Assembly (NCBI RefSeq): GCF_001428125.1
Contig: NZ_LMSM01000005.1
Location: 451,331 to 515,330 of the forward strand
Origin: Nocardioides sp. Soil774
GTDB lineage: Bacteria; Actinomycetota; Actinomycetes; Propionibacteriales; Nocardioidaceae
DNA: 64,000 bases
Direction of reading: 5' to 3'
The position numbers and the translations under genes were made by a program. This document shows positions 1 through 7,756 of this stretch, piece by piece. Each line of letters begins with the position of its first letter. The stretch's first letter is position 1. Under the pieces are notes generated by a model. That model was not told the DNA's origin and made no database searches. It saw only the letters and a list, made by a program, of their open reading frames with translations.

Positions 1-45
1 GTGAGGCGGCTTTTCGAGCCTCAGAACCCTCCTCACGCACCGCCC
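1..45. repeat. 45-bp palindromic repeat element, copy 1
   Basis: This 45-base unit is identical to the one at 73-117 and has the same orientation. Its right arm (31-42, CCTCACGCACCG) would pair with a left arm that is cut by the window start; only GTGAGG is visible. It lies beyond the 3' end of the por operon. The form resembles a REP-like extragenic palindrome or a transcription terminator block. Confidence 0.75.
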
Positions 46-66
46 AGGTCCGAGCACGCCGGCGAG

Positions 67-117
67 CGGTGCGTGAGGCGGCTTTTCGAGCCTCAGAACC
101 CTCCTCACGCACCGCCC
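67..117. repeat. 45-bp palindromic repeat element, copy 2
   Basis: Positions 73-117 repeat 1-45 without a mismatch. The full stem is visible here: CGGTGCGTGAGG (67-78) is the exact reverse complement of CCTCACGCACCG (103-114). A second, smaller hairpin is possible inside (GAGGC at 75-79 with GCCTC at 90-94). It could act as a bidirectional terminator after the por operon or be a dispersed REP/MITE-type element. No coding potential is claimed, although the frame stays open through both copies. Confidence 0.75.
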
Positions 118-129
118 CCCGCTCGCGGC

Positions 130-1758
130 TCAGACCTGCTCGGGGAACATCTGGATCGCCCCCGACGGGCACTCGGCGACGCAGATCCCGCAGCCCTTGC
201 AGTAGTCGAGGTCGATCAGGTAGCGCTCGCCCGGCTGGTCGAGCTTGATGACCGCGTTGTCGGGGCACACGCCGTAGCAGTTGTCGCACTCGAAGCAGTT
301 GCCGCACGACAGGCAGCGCCGCGCCTCCAGCAGCGCCGTGGCCTCGTCGTGGCCCAGCACGACCTCGTCGAAGCTCGACTCGCGTCGGGCCCGGTCGAGC
401 AGTGGCCGGTGCGCGCGCGGGGCGTCGGAGTAGTACCAGGTGTTGAGCGTGTCGAACGTCGCCAGCGCAGGGCGTACGCCGGGCTCCGGCACCTCGGCGG
501 ACAGCCACGCGTCGATGTGGCGGGCCGCCCTCTTGCCGTGGCCGATCGCGACCGTGACCGAGCGCTCCTGCGGCACCATGTCGCCGCCGGCGAACACCCC
601 CGGGCAGCCGGTCATCATGTCGGCGCCGACGCTGACCACGCCGTCCTGGACGACGAGCCCCGGCACGCCGTCGAGCAGCGACAGGTCGGTCTCCTGGCCG
701 AGCGCGAGCACCAGCGAGTCGGCATCGAGCTCCTCGAGCTCCCCGGTGGGCTGCGGGAAGCCGGAGTCGTCGAGCTCCATCCGCTCGATCGTGAGCCGGC
801 CGGAGTCGACCTGGGTGATGGTCGACAGCCACTTGAAGAGCACGCCCTCGTCCTCGGCCTCGCGCAGCTCGGACTCGTGGGCGGGCATCCGGTCCTGGGT
901 GCGGCGGTAGACGACGATCGCCTCGGAGGCCCCGAGTCGCCTGGCGGTCCGCGCGGCGTCCATCGCGGTGTTGCCGCCGCCGTAGACCGCGACCCGGCGA
1001 CCGAGCAGCGGGCGCTCGCCCTCCTCGACGCCTCGCAGCAGGTCGACGGCGTCGAGCACGTGCGCGGCCGAGCCGGCCGGGATGTAGGCCCGCCGTCCGA
1101 GCTGGGCGCCCACGGCGAGGAAGACCGCGTCGAAGTCGTGGCGCAGCGTGTCGAGGTCGGTGACCTTCGCGTCGAGCTCCAGCTCCACGCCGAGGTCGAG
1201 GATCCGCTGGACCTCCGCGTCGAGCACGTCACGCGAGAGCCGGTAGCGAGGGATGCCGAAGCGCATCATCCCGCCGGCCATCGGTCCGGCCTCCCTGATC
1301 GTGACGGCGTGGCCGCGACGGGCCAGGTGGTAGGCCGCCGACAGCCCCGAGGGGCCGGCACCGACGACGAGGACCCGCTGGCCGGTCGGTGGGACGTCGA
1401 CCGAGACGGTCCAGCCGCGCCGGATGGCCTCGTCGCCGACGAAGCGCTCGACGGAGTTGATGCCGACGGCCTCGTCGAGCTGGCCGCGGTTGCAGGCCGT
1501 CTCGCACGGGTGGTAGCAGACCCGGCCCATGACGGCCGGGAACGGGTTGTCGTCCATGATCCGGCGCCACGCCCGCTCGTAGCCGTCGCCGCCGGCCTCG
1601 GCCTCGTAGAGCCAGGACTGGATGTCCTCCCCGGCCGGGCAGGCGTCGTTGCACGGCGGCATCCGGTTCGTGTAGACCGCGCGCTCGGTGCGCCAGGAGC
1701 CGGTCTTGTTGGCCCGGCTGGTGCCGACGTCGAGGGTGATCGCGAAGGGCTTGTCCAT
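130..1758 (-). CDS. GltD-like FAD/NAD(P) oxidoreductase fused to a 2[4Fe-4S] ferredoxin (electron-transfer subunit of the por operon)
   Basis: The 542-residue protein likely moves electrons between the 2-oxoacid oxidoreductase encoded upstream and NAD(P)H. In order it has an N-terminal cysteine region (C36, C40, C81, C85, C89) typical of GltD-type proteins, an FAD-binding GAGPSG (133-138), an NAD(P)-binding GGGNTA near residue 270, and a C-terminal ferredoxin with CxxCxxCxxxC at 488-498 and again at 520-530. Two extra cysteines (482, 485) precede the first cluster. The ATG overlaps the stop of the beta-subunit gene (ATGA), so translation is probably coupled. Usual PorD ferredoxin subunits are small separate proteins; none is present here, so this fusion probably replaces PorD. 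The family assignment is firm; the partner and direction of electron flow are inferred. Confidence 0.88.
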   Translation of the reverse strand: MDKPFAITLDVGTSRANKTGSWRTERAVYTNRMPPCNDACPAGEDIQSWLYEAEAGGDGYERAWRRIMDDNPFPAVMGRVCYHPCETACNRGQLDEAVGINSVERFVGDEAIRRGWTVSVDVPPTGQRVLVVGAGPSGLSAAYHLARRGHAVTIREAGPMAGGMMRFGIPRYRLSRDVLDAEVQRILDLGVELELDAKVTDLDTLRHDFDAVFLAVGAQLGRRAYIPAGSAAHVLDAVDLLRGVEEGERPLLGRRVAVYGGGNTAMDAARTARRLGASEAIVVYRRTQDRMPAHESELREAEDEGVLFKWLSTITQVDSGRLTIERMELDDSGFPQPTGELEELDADSLVLALGQETDLSLLDGVPGLVVQDGVVSVGADMMTGCPGVFAGGDMVPQERSVTVAIGHGKRAARHIDAWLSAEVPEPGVRPALATFDTLNTWYYSDAPRAHRPLLDRARRESSFDEVVLGHDEATALLEARRCLSCGNCFECDNCYGVCPDNAVIKLDQPGERYLIDLDYCKGCGICVAECPSGAIQMFPEQV

Positions 1759-2759
1759 CACTCGTCCCCTTCCGGGAGCAGCCCGAAGCGGGCGATGTTG
1801 CGATCGGCCCGGTCCTGGATGCGCGCGACCAGGTCGGGGCGTGGGTGGTCGCCGAACAGGTGCGCGTAGCGCCGCTGCGGGCGCAGGTAGTCCTCGACCG
1901 GGACCTGCCGGCGGATCCTGGACACAGCGGTGACCTCGCCGGCCTCGGCCTCGAAGACCGGGAAGATGCCCGACTCCTTCGCGAGGCGGGCCAGCCTGAT
2001 CGTGTCGGCGGAGTCGGCGCCCCAGCCGAGCGGGCACGGCACGAACACGTGCAGGTAGCGCGCGCCGCGGAAGGTCATCGCCTTCTCGACCTTGGCCTCC
2101 AGGTCGCGCAGCTCGGCGACCGTCGCCGTCGCGACGTAGGGGATCTCGTGCGCCATCGCGATGAGCGGCACGCTCTTGCCCTGGCCGAACACGTTGCCCG
2201 GCTGGTCCCCCAGCGCCTTGGTGTTGGCGGTGCTCGCTGCCGGCGGGGTCGCGCCGGAGCGCTGCACGCCGGTGTTCATGTAGCCCTCGTTGTCGTAGCA
2301 GACGAAGAGCACGTCGTCGTTGCGCTCGAACATCCCCGACAGGCACCCGAAGCCGATGTCGACCGTGCCGCCGTCCCCTGCCTGCCCCACGACGCGTACG
2401 TCGTCGAGCCCGCGCGCCTTCAGCGCCGCGGCGACACCGGCCGCGACGGCGGGACCGTTGCCGAAGAGCGAGTGCAGCCACGGCAGCTGCCACGACGACT
2501 CGGGGTAGGGCGTGGAGAACACCTCGAGGCAGCCCGTCGAGTTCACCGCGACCAGCCGCCCGTCCGTGGCACGCATGGCGGCGTCGAGCACGTAGCGCGC
2601 GCCCAGCGCCTCGCCGCAGCCGCGGCACGCACGGTGGCCGGAGGTGAGCGTGTTCGAACGCCCCGTGCGCGCCTGCACCGAGCGCTGGTCGGGGTCCAGC
2701 AGCCGGTTCCCGGCCACGAACGTGCCGGTCTGGTAGAGCTTGATCTCCTGGAACGCCAT
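1758..2759 (-). CDS. porB: 2-oxoacid (pyruvate-type):ferredoxin oxidoreductase, beta subunit
   Basis: This is the thiamine-diphosphate subunit, which decarboxylates the 2-oxoacid and passes electrons to an iron-sulfur cluster. The four expected cluster cysteines are visible: C45 and C48 (CRGCGE), C77 (STGCLE) and C242 (VPCPLGW). The ThDP/Mg motif is GDGGTVDIG at 128-136, followed by YDNEGYMNTGVQRSG, which is characteristic of PorB proteins acting on pyruvate. At 333 residues it has normal length. The ATG is preceded by GGAGG at a good distance. It lies 10 bases after the alpha gene and overlaps the FAD subunit by four bases. Pyruvate specificity is inferred from motifs; other 2-oxoacids are possible. 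Confidence 0.93.
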   Translation of the reverse strand: MAFQEIKLYQTGTFVAGNRLLDPDQRSVQARTGRSNTLTSGHRACRGCGEALGARYVLDAAMRATDGRLVAVNSTGCLEVFSTPYPESSWQLPWLHSLFGNGPAVAAGVAAALKARGLDDVRVVGQAGDGGTVDIGFGCLSGMFERNDDVLFVCYDNEGYMNTGVQRSGATPPAASTANTKALGDQPGNVFGQGKSVPLIAMAHEIPYVATATVAELRDLEAKVEKAMTFRGARYLHVFVPCPLGWGADSADTIRLARLAKESGIFPVFEAEAGEVTAVSRIRRQVPVEDYLRPQRRYAHLFGDHPRPDLVARIQDRADRNIARFGLLPEGDE

Positions 2760-2769
2760 CACGCGCCTC

Positions 2770-4032
2770 CTACTCGTAGGCCCCGGACGCGACGGTGCCG
2801 AGCGCGCGCAGCATGTTCTCCGCGTGCGGCCCGGGGCGGTGCCCGTGCCGCGACCGCTCGAGCTCGCGCTGCACCAGCGCGTGGTCGAGGTCGAGGAAGT
2901 GCAGCGCCGTCGGGTCGAGCCGCTCGGCCAGCACGTCGTCGAGGAGCCGGCGCAGCGAGGCGCGGGTGACCGGCCGCCCGCCCAGGCCGGCCACCACGTC
3001 GTACGCCTCCAGCGGCAGGCCGCGGGTGGCGTCGCGGACGTTCTGCCCGACGATGCCGCCCGCCCCCACGGCGAACGCCCTCTCGACGACCACGACGCGC
3101 GTCGCGTGCGCCAGCGCCTCGCGCACCTCGGCGGCCGGCCAGGGGCGGAAGCAGGTGATGCCCAGCGCCCCGACGCAGTGGCCCTCGTCGCGCATGGTGT
3201 CGACGACGTCCTCGATGGTGCCGAGCACCGAGCCCAGCGCGACCACCACGGTCTCGGCGTCGTCGGTGCGGTAGGGCTTGACCAGCCCACCGGACGACCG
3301 CCCGAAGGCGGCGCGGAACTCGGCCGCGATCACCGGCAGCTCGTCGAGGGCGGCCATCTGCTTGACGTGCATCAGGTACTTCACCTCGGTGAACGCCTCG
3401 GGGCCGACCATCGCCCCGATCGTGACGGGGTCGTCGGGGTCGAGCAGCTGTTGGGGCACGAGCGGCGGGAGGAAGGCGTCGACCTGCTCCTGGGTGGGCA
3501 GGTCGACCTCCTCGAAGGCGTGGGTGAGCACGAAGCCGTCCATGCACACCATCACCGGCACCGACAGCGACTCGGCCAGCCGGAAGGCCTGCACGTGGAG
3601 GTCGACCGCCTCCTGGTTGGACTCGGCGAAGAGCTGGATCCAGCCGGAGTCGCGCATCGCCATGGAGTCGGAGTGGTCGTTCCAGATGTTGATGGGCGCG
3701 CCGATGGCGCGGTTGGCCAGCGTCATCACGATCGGCAGGCCCAGTCCGGAGGCGTTGAAGAGCGCCTCCGCCATGAAGAGCAGGCCCTGGCTCGAGGTCG
3801 CGGTGTAGGCGCGGGCGCCGGCGCCGGAGGCCCCGATGCAGGCCGACAACGCACCGAACTCCGACTCGACCATGAGGTATTCGCACCCGGCCAGCTCGCC
3901 GGTGCGGACCCGGTCGGACAGCGACTCCACGATGTGGGTCTGCGGCGAGATCGGATAGGCCGCGATGACCTGCGGCCGGCACAAGGTGACCGCGCGCGCG
4001 ACGGCCTGCGACCCCTCGACCTGGCTACGCAT
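2770..4032 (-). CDS. porA: 2-oxoacid (pyruvate-type):ferredoxin oxidoreductase, alpha subunit
   Basis: This is the alpha subunit (domains I and II of one-chain enzymes), 420 residues. It opens with the pyrimidine-binding fold carrying YPISPQTHIVE, close to the YPITPQTPI motif of PorA, followed by the VESEFGALSA stretch and the conserved ATSSQGLLFM segment. The C-terminal transketolase-like half is complete. The start ATG lies inside the last codons of the gamma gene (8-base overlap), so the operon order is gamma, alpha, beta, flavoprotein. Finding a PFOR in what looks like an aerobic actinomycete is notable but not unique. Confidence 0.93.
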   Translation of the reverse strand: MRSQVEGSQAVARAVTLCRPQVIAAYPISPQTHIVESLSDRVRTGELAGCEYLMVESEFGALSACIGASGAGARAYTATSSQGLLFMAEALFNASGLGLPIVMTLANRAIGAPINIWNDHSDSMAMRDSGWIQLFAESNQEAVDLHVQAFRLAESLSVPVMVCMDGFVLTHAFEEVDLPTQEQVDAFLPPLVPQQLLDPDDPVTIGAMVGPEAFTEVKYLMHVKQMAALDELPVIAAEFRAAFGRSSGGLVKPYRTDDAETVVVALGSVLGTIEDVVDTMRDEGHCVGALGITCFRPWPAAEVREALAHATRVVVVERAFAVGAGGIVGQNVRDATRGLPLEAYDVVAGLGGRPVTRASLRRLLDDVLAERLDPTALHFLDLDHALVQRELERSRHGHRPGPHAENMLRALGTVASGAYE

Positions 4033-4606
4033 CGGCGTACGTCCTCAGCTGCTCGAGCACCTGCTCGTGGGCCACCTCGGCCGCGCGGACGTTGCCCTCG
4101 CCGAGCTCGGCAGGGAAGCGCTCGCGGACCGCGTCGCACACCGCGGCGAGGGAGACCTGGCCGGTGAGCGCGGCGAAGGCGCCCAGCAGCGGCACGTTGG
4201 GCACCGGTCGGCCCACGTGCTCGCGCGCGATCTCCGTCGCCGCGACCGTGACGACCCGCCGTGGGTCGAGGCGCAGGGCCAGGTCGCCGAGGCCGAGTGC
4301 GTCGAGCGTCGACGAGGTGTTGACCACGAGGTAGCCGCCGGACCCGATGCCGGCGAAGAGGTCGACCTGGTGGACCAGCGTGGGGTCCTGGACGATCAGG
4401 GCGTCGGGGTGGGTGATCGGCTCGTGGAGCCGGATCGGGCGCTCGTCGATGCGGCAGAACGCCACCACCGGCGCGCCCGTGCGCTCCGAGCCGAACGTGG
4501 GGAAGGCCTGCGCGTGGCGCCCCTCGGCGAAGGCGGCGACCGAGAGCAGCTCGGCGGCGGTCACGGCCCCCTGACCGCCCCGCCCGTGGATGCGTACGGA
4601 GAACAC
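4025..4606 (-). CDS. porG: 2-oxoacid (pyruvate-type):ferredoxin oxidoreductase, gamma subunit
   Basis: The 193-residue protein has the hallmark RIHGRGGQGAVTAAELL at its N terminus and a complete Rossmann-like gamma domain. I chose the GTG at 4606 because GGAGG sits four bases upstream and because family members start just before RIHGRGGQG; a GTG six codons earlier (4624) is also open. It is the first gene of the minus-strand por operon, so the promoter should lie in 4607-4711, where I see no clear -35/-10 pair. Confidence 0.9.
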   Translation of the reverse strand: MFSVRIHGRGGQGAVTAAELLSVAAFAEGRHAQAFPTFGSERTGAPVVAFCRIDERPIRLHEPITHPDALIVQDPTLVHQVDLFAGIGSGGYLVVNTSSTLDALGLGDLALRLDPRRVVTVAATEIAREHVGRPVPNVPLLGAFAALTGQVSLAAVCDAVRERFPAELGEGNVRAAEVAHEQVLEQLRTYADA

Positions 4607-4711
4607 GTCTCCTCCTGTCGTCACCTCGGACGCTAGGCCGCAGGCAGGGCGCGGGTCAGTGCCCTTGGACCCCTGCGCGCGGGACCATGCGCCCGGGACG
4701 AAGGTCGTGCC

Positions 4712-6178
4712 TCAGTCGTCTTCCCAGTAGGGGCCCTTGCGGTAGTGGTCGCGCTCGATCGTGGTGACGGGCCGGCGCACGGTGCGCCAGACCTTCGAGG
4801 TGGTCCCGTCCGCGTGGCGCACCGTGCGCAGCACGCGGAAGTTGGCGTACGTCGTGGTGTAGGCGTTGCGCGAGTTGCGGGTGTTGAACCACTGGTAGTC
4901 GTAGTTCTTGAGGTACTTGCTCGCCACCCGCGCGCCGCGGATGGTCATCCAGATCTCGTCGTTGCCGGTGCTGAGGCTGGCCCAGTTCGACGACCCGGTG
5001 ACCACCATGCTGGTGTCCGGGACACCGTTGTAGGTGCCCTGCACGATGAGGTACTTCTGGTGGCTGTAGAAGCTGAGGATCAGGTCGTCGATCCCGTCGC
5101 TGTTGAGGTCGAAGTCGTCCTCGAGGTTGTAGTCCAGGCCGGTGGAGCGCAGCGGGATCCGGCCGCGACGGGTGGGCGCGCCGATGACACCCTTGGTGTG
5201 GTAGCCGATGAGACCGAACATCACCCGCACGTCGCAGCCCTCGACCCACTTCTGCCGGATGGCAGCGGCGAGGTAGTCGCCGCGGCGCCCGCGCATGGTG
5301 TGCATCGACACCGCCAGCTTGGTCCGCGTGTGCCCGCCGGCGCCGTCGGGAGTCAGGCACTGGACCTTCGCCAGCGTGTCCAGGACCAGGTCGTTCTTGG
5401 GTCCCGAGGGCTTGGGGAACGCCCAGACCGTGTGCTTGTCGACCGAGTCGTCACACACCCCGGCGACCGGCGTCCCGCAGAAGAACAGCGGGGGCTGGCG
5501 CGTGTCGTAGTCGTTGGTCATGTCGTTGAACAGCGCCACGAACTGGCGGAACAGCTCGTGGTCGCCGGCGCTGAAGTAGAGGTCGTTCCACTGGTGCAGG
5601 TCGGCGTTGCGCGTCATGTTGTCCGAGCCCACCGCCAGGAGGTCCTGGGCGCTGCCCGCCTGGGAGAACATGTAGAACTTCGAGTGCAGGTTGTTGTAGG
5701 GGCTCGCCGTCCCGCGGCAGCTCGCCTTGCACTTGTAGATGAAGCTCTTCGCCGACCGCTTGGTGCCGATCTCGGCACGGATCCGCTGCATCGCCGCGGT
5801 GTCCCAGTGGTCGTTGAGGAGCATCTGCACCTTGACGCCGCGACGGTGCGCAGCGATGAGCGCGTCGGCCACAGGCATCCGGTCGAAGGAGTAGACCGCG
5901 ATCCGGATGGTCGAGCCCTTCGGCGTGTGGTTGATCGTGTCGATCACCTTCCGCTCGATGCGGAACCAGCCCTTCCTCAGGTGGGGGTCGTTGAAGTAGG
6001 GGCCCTTGGGCGCCTTCCACCGCTCCGGCTTCGAGGCCCGCGCCTGCACCGCGGCGCCGGTCGACGCCTGGCCGGCCGAGGCCGACCCGGTCGACGACGC
6101 GGATCCCGGGGCCGCGGCCCCCAGGGAGGCGAGGAGCACCAGGCACACGGACAACACGAGAGTCGACAGCTTCGACAC
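4712..6178 (-). CDS. Secreted phospholipase D-fold protein
   Basis: The protein of 488 residues has an N-terminal signal peptide (hydrophobic run through about residue 22, then a Ser/Ala/Gly-rich stretch) and two PLD half-domains. The first HKD-type site is HSK near residue 165 with GSDNM downstream; the second is HQK near residue 370 with GSSNW downstream. In both, the Asp of HxKxxxxD is absent (Ser and Gln instead), so it is a divergent PLD; activity as nuclease, phospholipase or transferase cannot be read from sequence. A repeat of GTG codons makes the start uncertain: GTG 6178 has AAGGGG seven bases upstream, while GTG 6184 is too close to it. It stands alone between two operons on the same strand. 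Confidence 0.82.
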   Translation of the reverse strand: MSKLSTLVLSVCLVLLASLGAAAPGSASSTGSASAGQASTGAAVQARASKPERWKAPKGPYFNDPHLRKGWFRIERKVIDTINHTPKGSTIRIAVYSFDRMPVADALIAAHRRGVKVQMLLNDHWDTAAMQRIRAEIGTKRSAKSFIYKCKASCRGTASPYNNLHSKFYMFSQAGSAQDLLAVGSDNMTRNADLHQWNDLYFSAGDHELFRQFVALFNDMTNDYDTRQPPLFFCGTPVAGVCDDSVDKHTVWAFPKPSGPKNDLVLDTLAKVQCLTPDGAGGHTRTKLAVSMHTMRGRRGDYLAAAIRQKWVEGCDVRVMFGLIGYHTKGVIGAPTRRGRIPLRSTGLDYNLEDDFDLNSDGIDDLILSFYSHQKYLIVQGTYNGVPDTSMVVTGSSNWASLSTGNDEIWMTIRGARVASKYLKNYDYQWFNTRNSRNAYTTTYANFRVLRTVRHADGTTSKVWRTVRRPVTTIERDHYRKGPYWEDD

Positions 6179-6238
6179 GAACACACCCCTTCAGCGAGCA
6201 ACGCCGTGCCAGCATAAGCACGCCTCCGGCACGAGCGT

Positions 6239-6267
6239 GGAGCCGCGCCCGCACGTGGGCGCGCTCC
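6239..6267 (-). terminator. Stem-loop after the ten-gene catabolic operon
   Basis: Just past the stop codon of the aldehyde dehydrogenase gene, CGCGCCC (6244-6250) pairs with GGGCGCG (6257-6263) around a six-base loop. The stem is extended by GGAG/CTCC with one bulged C. There is no T-tract, as is usual in this GC range. The position between two genes on the same strand fits an operon terminator. Confidence 0.5.
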
Positions 6268-6277
6268 GGCTCCGGGG

Positions 6278-7756
6278 TCACCCCTTGGAGGGTCGGATCC
6301 CGACGTACCTGGTCTCGAGGTACTCCTCGATCCCCTCGGCGCCGCCCTCGCGCCCGAAGCCGGACGCCTTGACCCCGCCGAAGGGCGCCGCCGGGTTGGA
6401 GACGATGCCCTGGTTGATGCCGACCATCCCCACGTCGATGCGCTCCATCAGCCCCACCGCGGTGTCGAGGTCGCGGGTGAAGGCGTACGCCGCCAGCCCG
6501 TACTCGGTGTCGTTGGCCAGCTCGACCGCCTCGTCGAGGGTGGCGAACGACGTCACCGGGGCGACGGGCCCGAAGACCTCCTCGCGCTGCAGCGCGGCGC
6601 CGGCCGGTACGTCGCGCAGGACGGTGGGCGGGAAGAACCACCCCGGACCGCCGGCCGGCTCACCTCCGACCAGGAGCTCGGCCCCGGCATCCACGGCGTC
6701 CTGGACCAGCGAGGTGACGGTGTCGCGGGCCTTCTCGTCGATCAGCGGGCCGACCTGCACGCCGTCGTCGGTGCCTCGTCCGACCACCAGCGCACCCATC
6801 CGGGCCGCGAGCCTGGAGGAGAACTCCGCGGCCACGCTCTCGTGCACGAGGAAACGGTTCGCGGCCGTGCAGGCCTCGCCCATGTTGCGCATCTTGGCGA
6901 GCATGGCGCCGTCGACCGCCGCGTCGAGGTCAGCGTCGGCGAGCACCAGGAAGGGCGCGTTGCCGCCGAGCTCCATCGACACCCGCAGCAGGCGCTCGGC
7001 GGACTGCTCCACCAGGCGGCGTCCGACGTCGGTCGATCCGGTAAAGGTCAGCTTGCGCGTGCGGGGGTCGCGCACGAGCGGCTCCATCACCTGACCGCTG
7101 GAGCTGGTGGTGATGACGTTGAGGACGCCGTCGGGCAGGCCTGCCTCGGCCATGAGGCCGGCGAACGCCAGCATCGACAGCGGGGTCTGTGCGGCGGGCT
7201 TGACGACCATCGTGCAGCCGGCGGCCACCGCGGGCCCGACCTTGCGCGTGCCCATCGCGAGGGGGAAGTTCCACGGCGTGATCATGAGCGTCGGGCCGAC
7301 CGGACGCTTGAGGGTCAGCAGTCGCGTCGCTCCGTCGGGCGAGGTGGCCCAGCGCCCGGAGATGCGCACCGCCTCCTCGCTGAACCACCGCAGGAACTCT
7401 GCGGCGTAGGTGACCTCGGCGCGGCTCTCGGCGAGCGGCTTGCCCATCTCGAGCGTCATCAGCAGGGCCAGGTCGTCGATCCGGTCGCGCATCAGCTCGA
7501 ACCCGCGGCGCAGGATCTCGCCCCGCTCGCGCGGCGGCATCGCGGCGAAGGAGTCCTGCTGGGCGACGGCCGCGTCCAGGGCGCGTACGCCGTCGGCGGG
7601 CGAGGCGTCGGCCACCTCGGCGAGCACCCCCCCGGTGGCGGGGTCGTGCACGGTCAGGGTGCGGGCCCCGTCGGCGGAGGTCTCGCCACCGCCGATCCAC
7701 AGGCCGGTGGGCACGGCGTCGAGCACCCGACGCTCGTCGGCAGGGGACACGCTCAT
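6278..7756 (-). CDS. NAD(P)-dependent aldehyde dehydrogenase (succinate-semialdehyde dehydrogenase-like)
   Basis: This is a full-length 492-residue ALDH that oxidises an aldehyde to an acid. The catalytic Cys is C296 in GEACTAANR, the general-base Glu is E262 in MELGGNAPF, and the oxyanion Asn is in PWNFP (161-165). The sequence is closest in style to GabD-type succinate-semialdehyde dehydrogenases, but the substrate cannot be fixed. It is the last gene of the operon that begins with the ABC importer; its ATG overlaps the stop of the E2-like gene (ATGA). In context it probably removes an aldehyde produced by the upstream dehydrogenases. Confidence 0.9.
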   Translation of the reverse strand: MSVSPADERRVLDAVPTGLWIGGGETSADGARTLTVHDPATGGVLAEVADASPADGVRALDAAVAQQDSFAAMPPRERGEILRRGFELMRDRIDDLALLMTLEMGKPLAESRAEVTYAAEFLRWFSEEAVRISGRWATSPDGATRLLTLKRPVGPTLMITPWNFPLAMGTRKVGPAVAAGCTMVVKPAAQTPLSMLAFAGLMAEAGLPDGVLNVITTSSSGQVMEPLVRDPRTRKLTFTGSTDVGRRLVEQSAERLLRVSMELGGNAPFLVLADADLDAAVDGAMLAKMRNMGEACTAANRFLVHESVAAEFSSRLAARMGALVVGRGTDDGVQVGPLIDEKARDTVTSLVQDAVDAGAELLVGGEPAGGPGWFFPPTVLRDVPAGAALQREEVFGPVAPVTSFATLDEAVELANDTEYGLAAYAFTRDLDTAVGLMERIDVGMVGINQGIVSNPAAPFGGVKASGFGREGGAEGIEEYLETRYVGIRPSKG

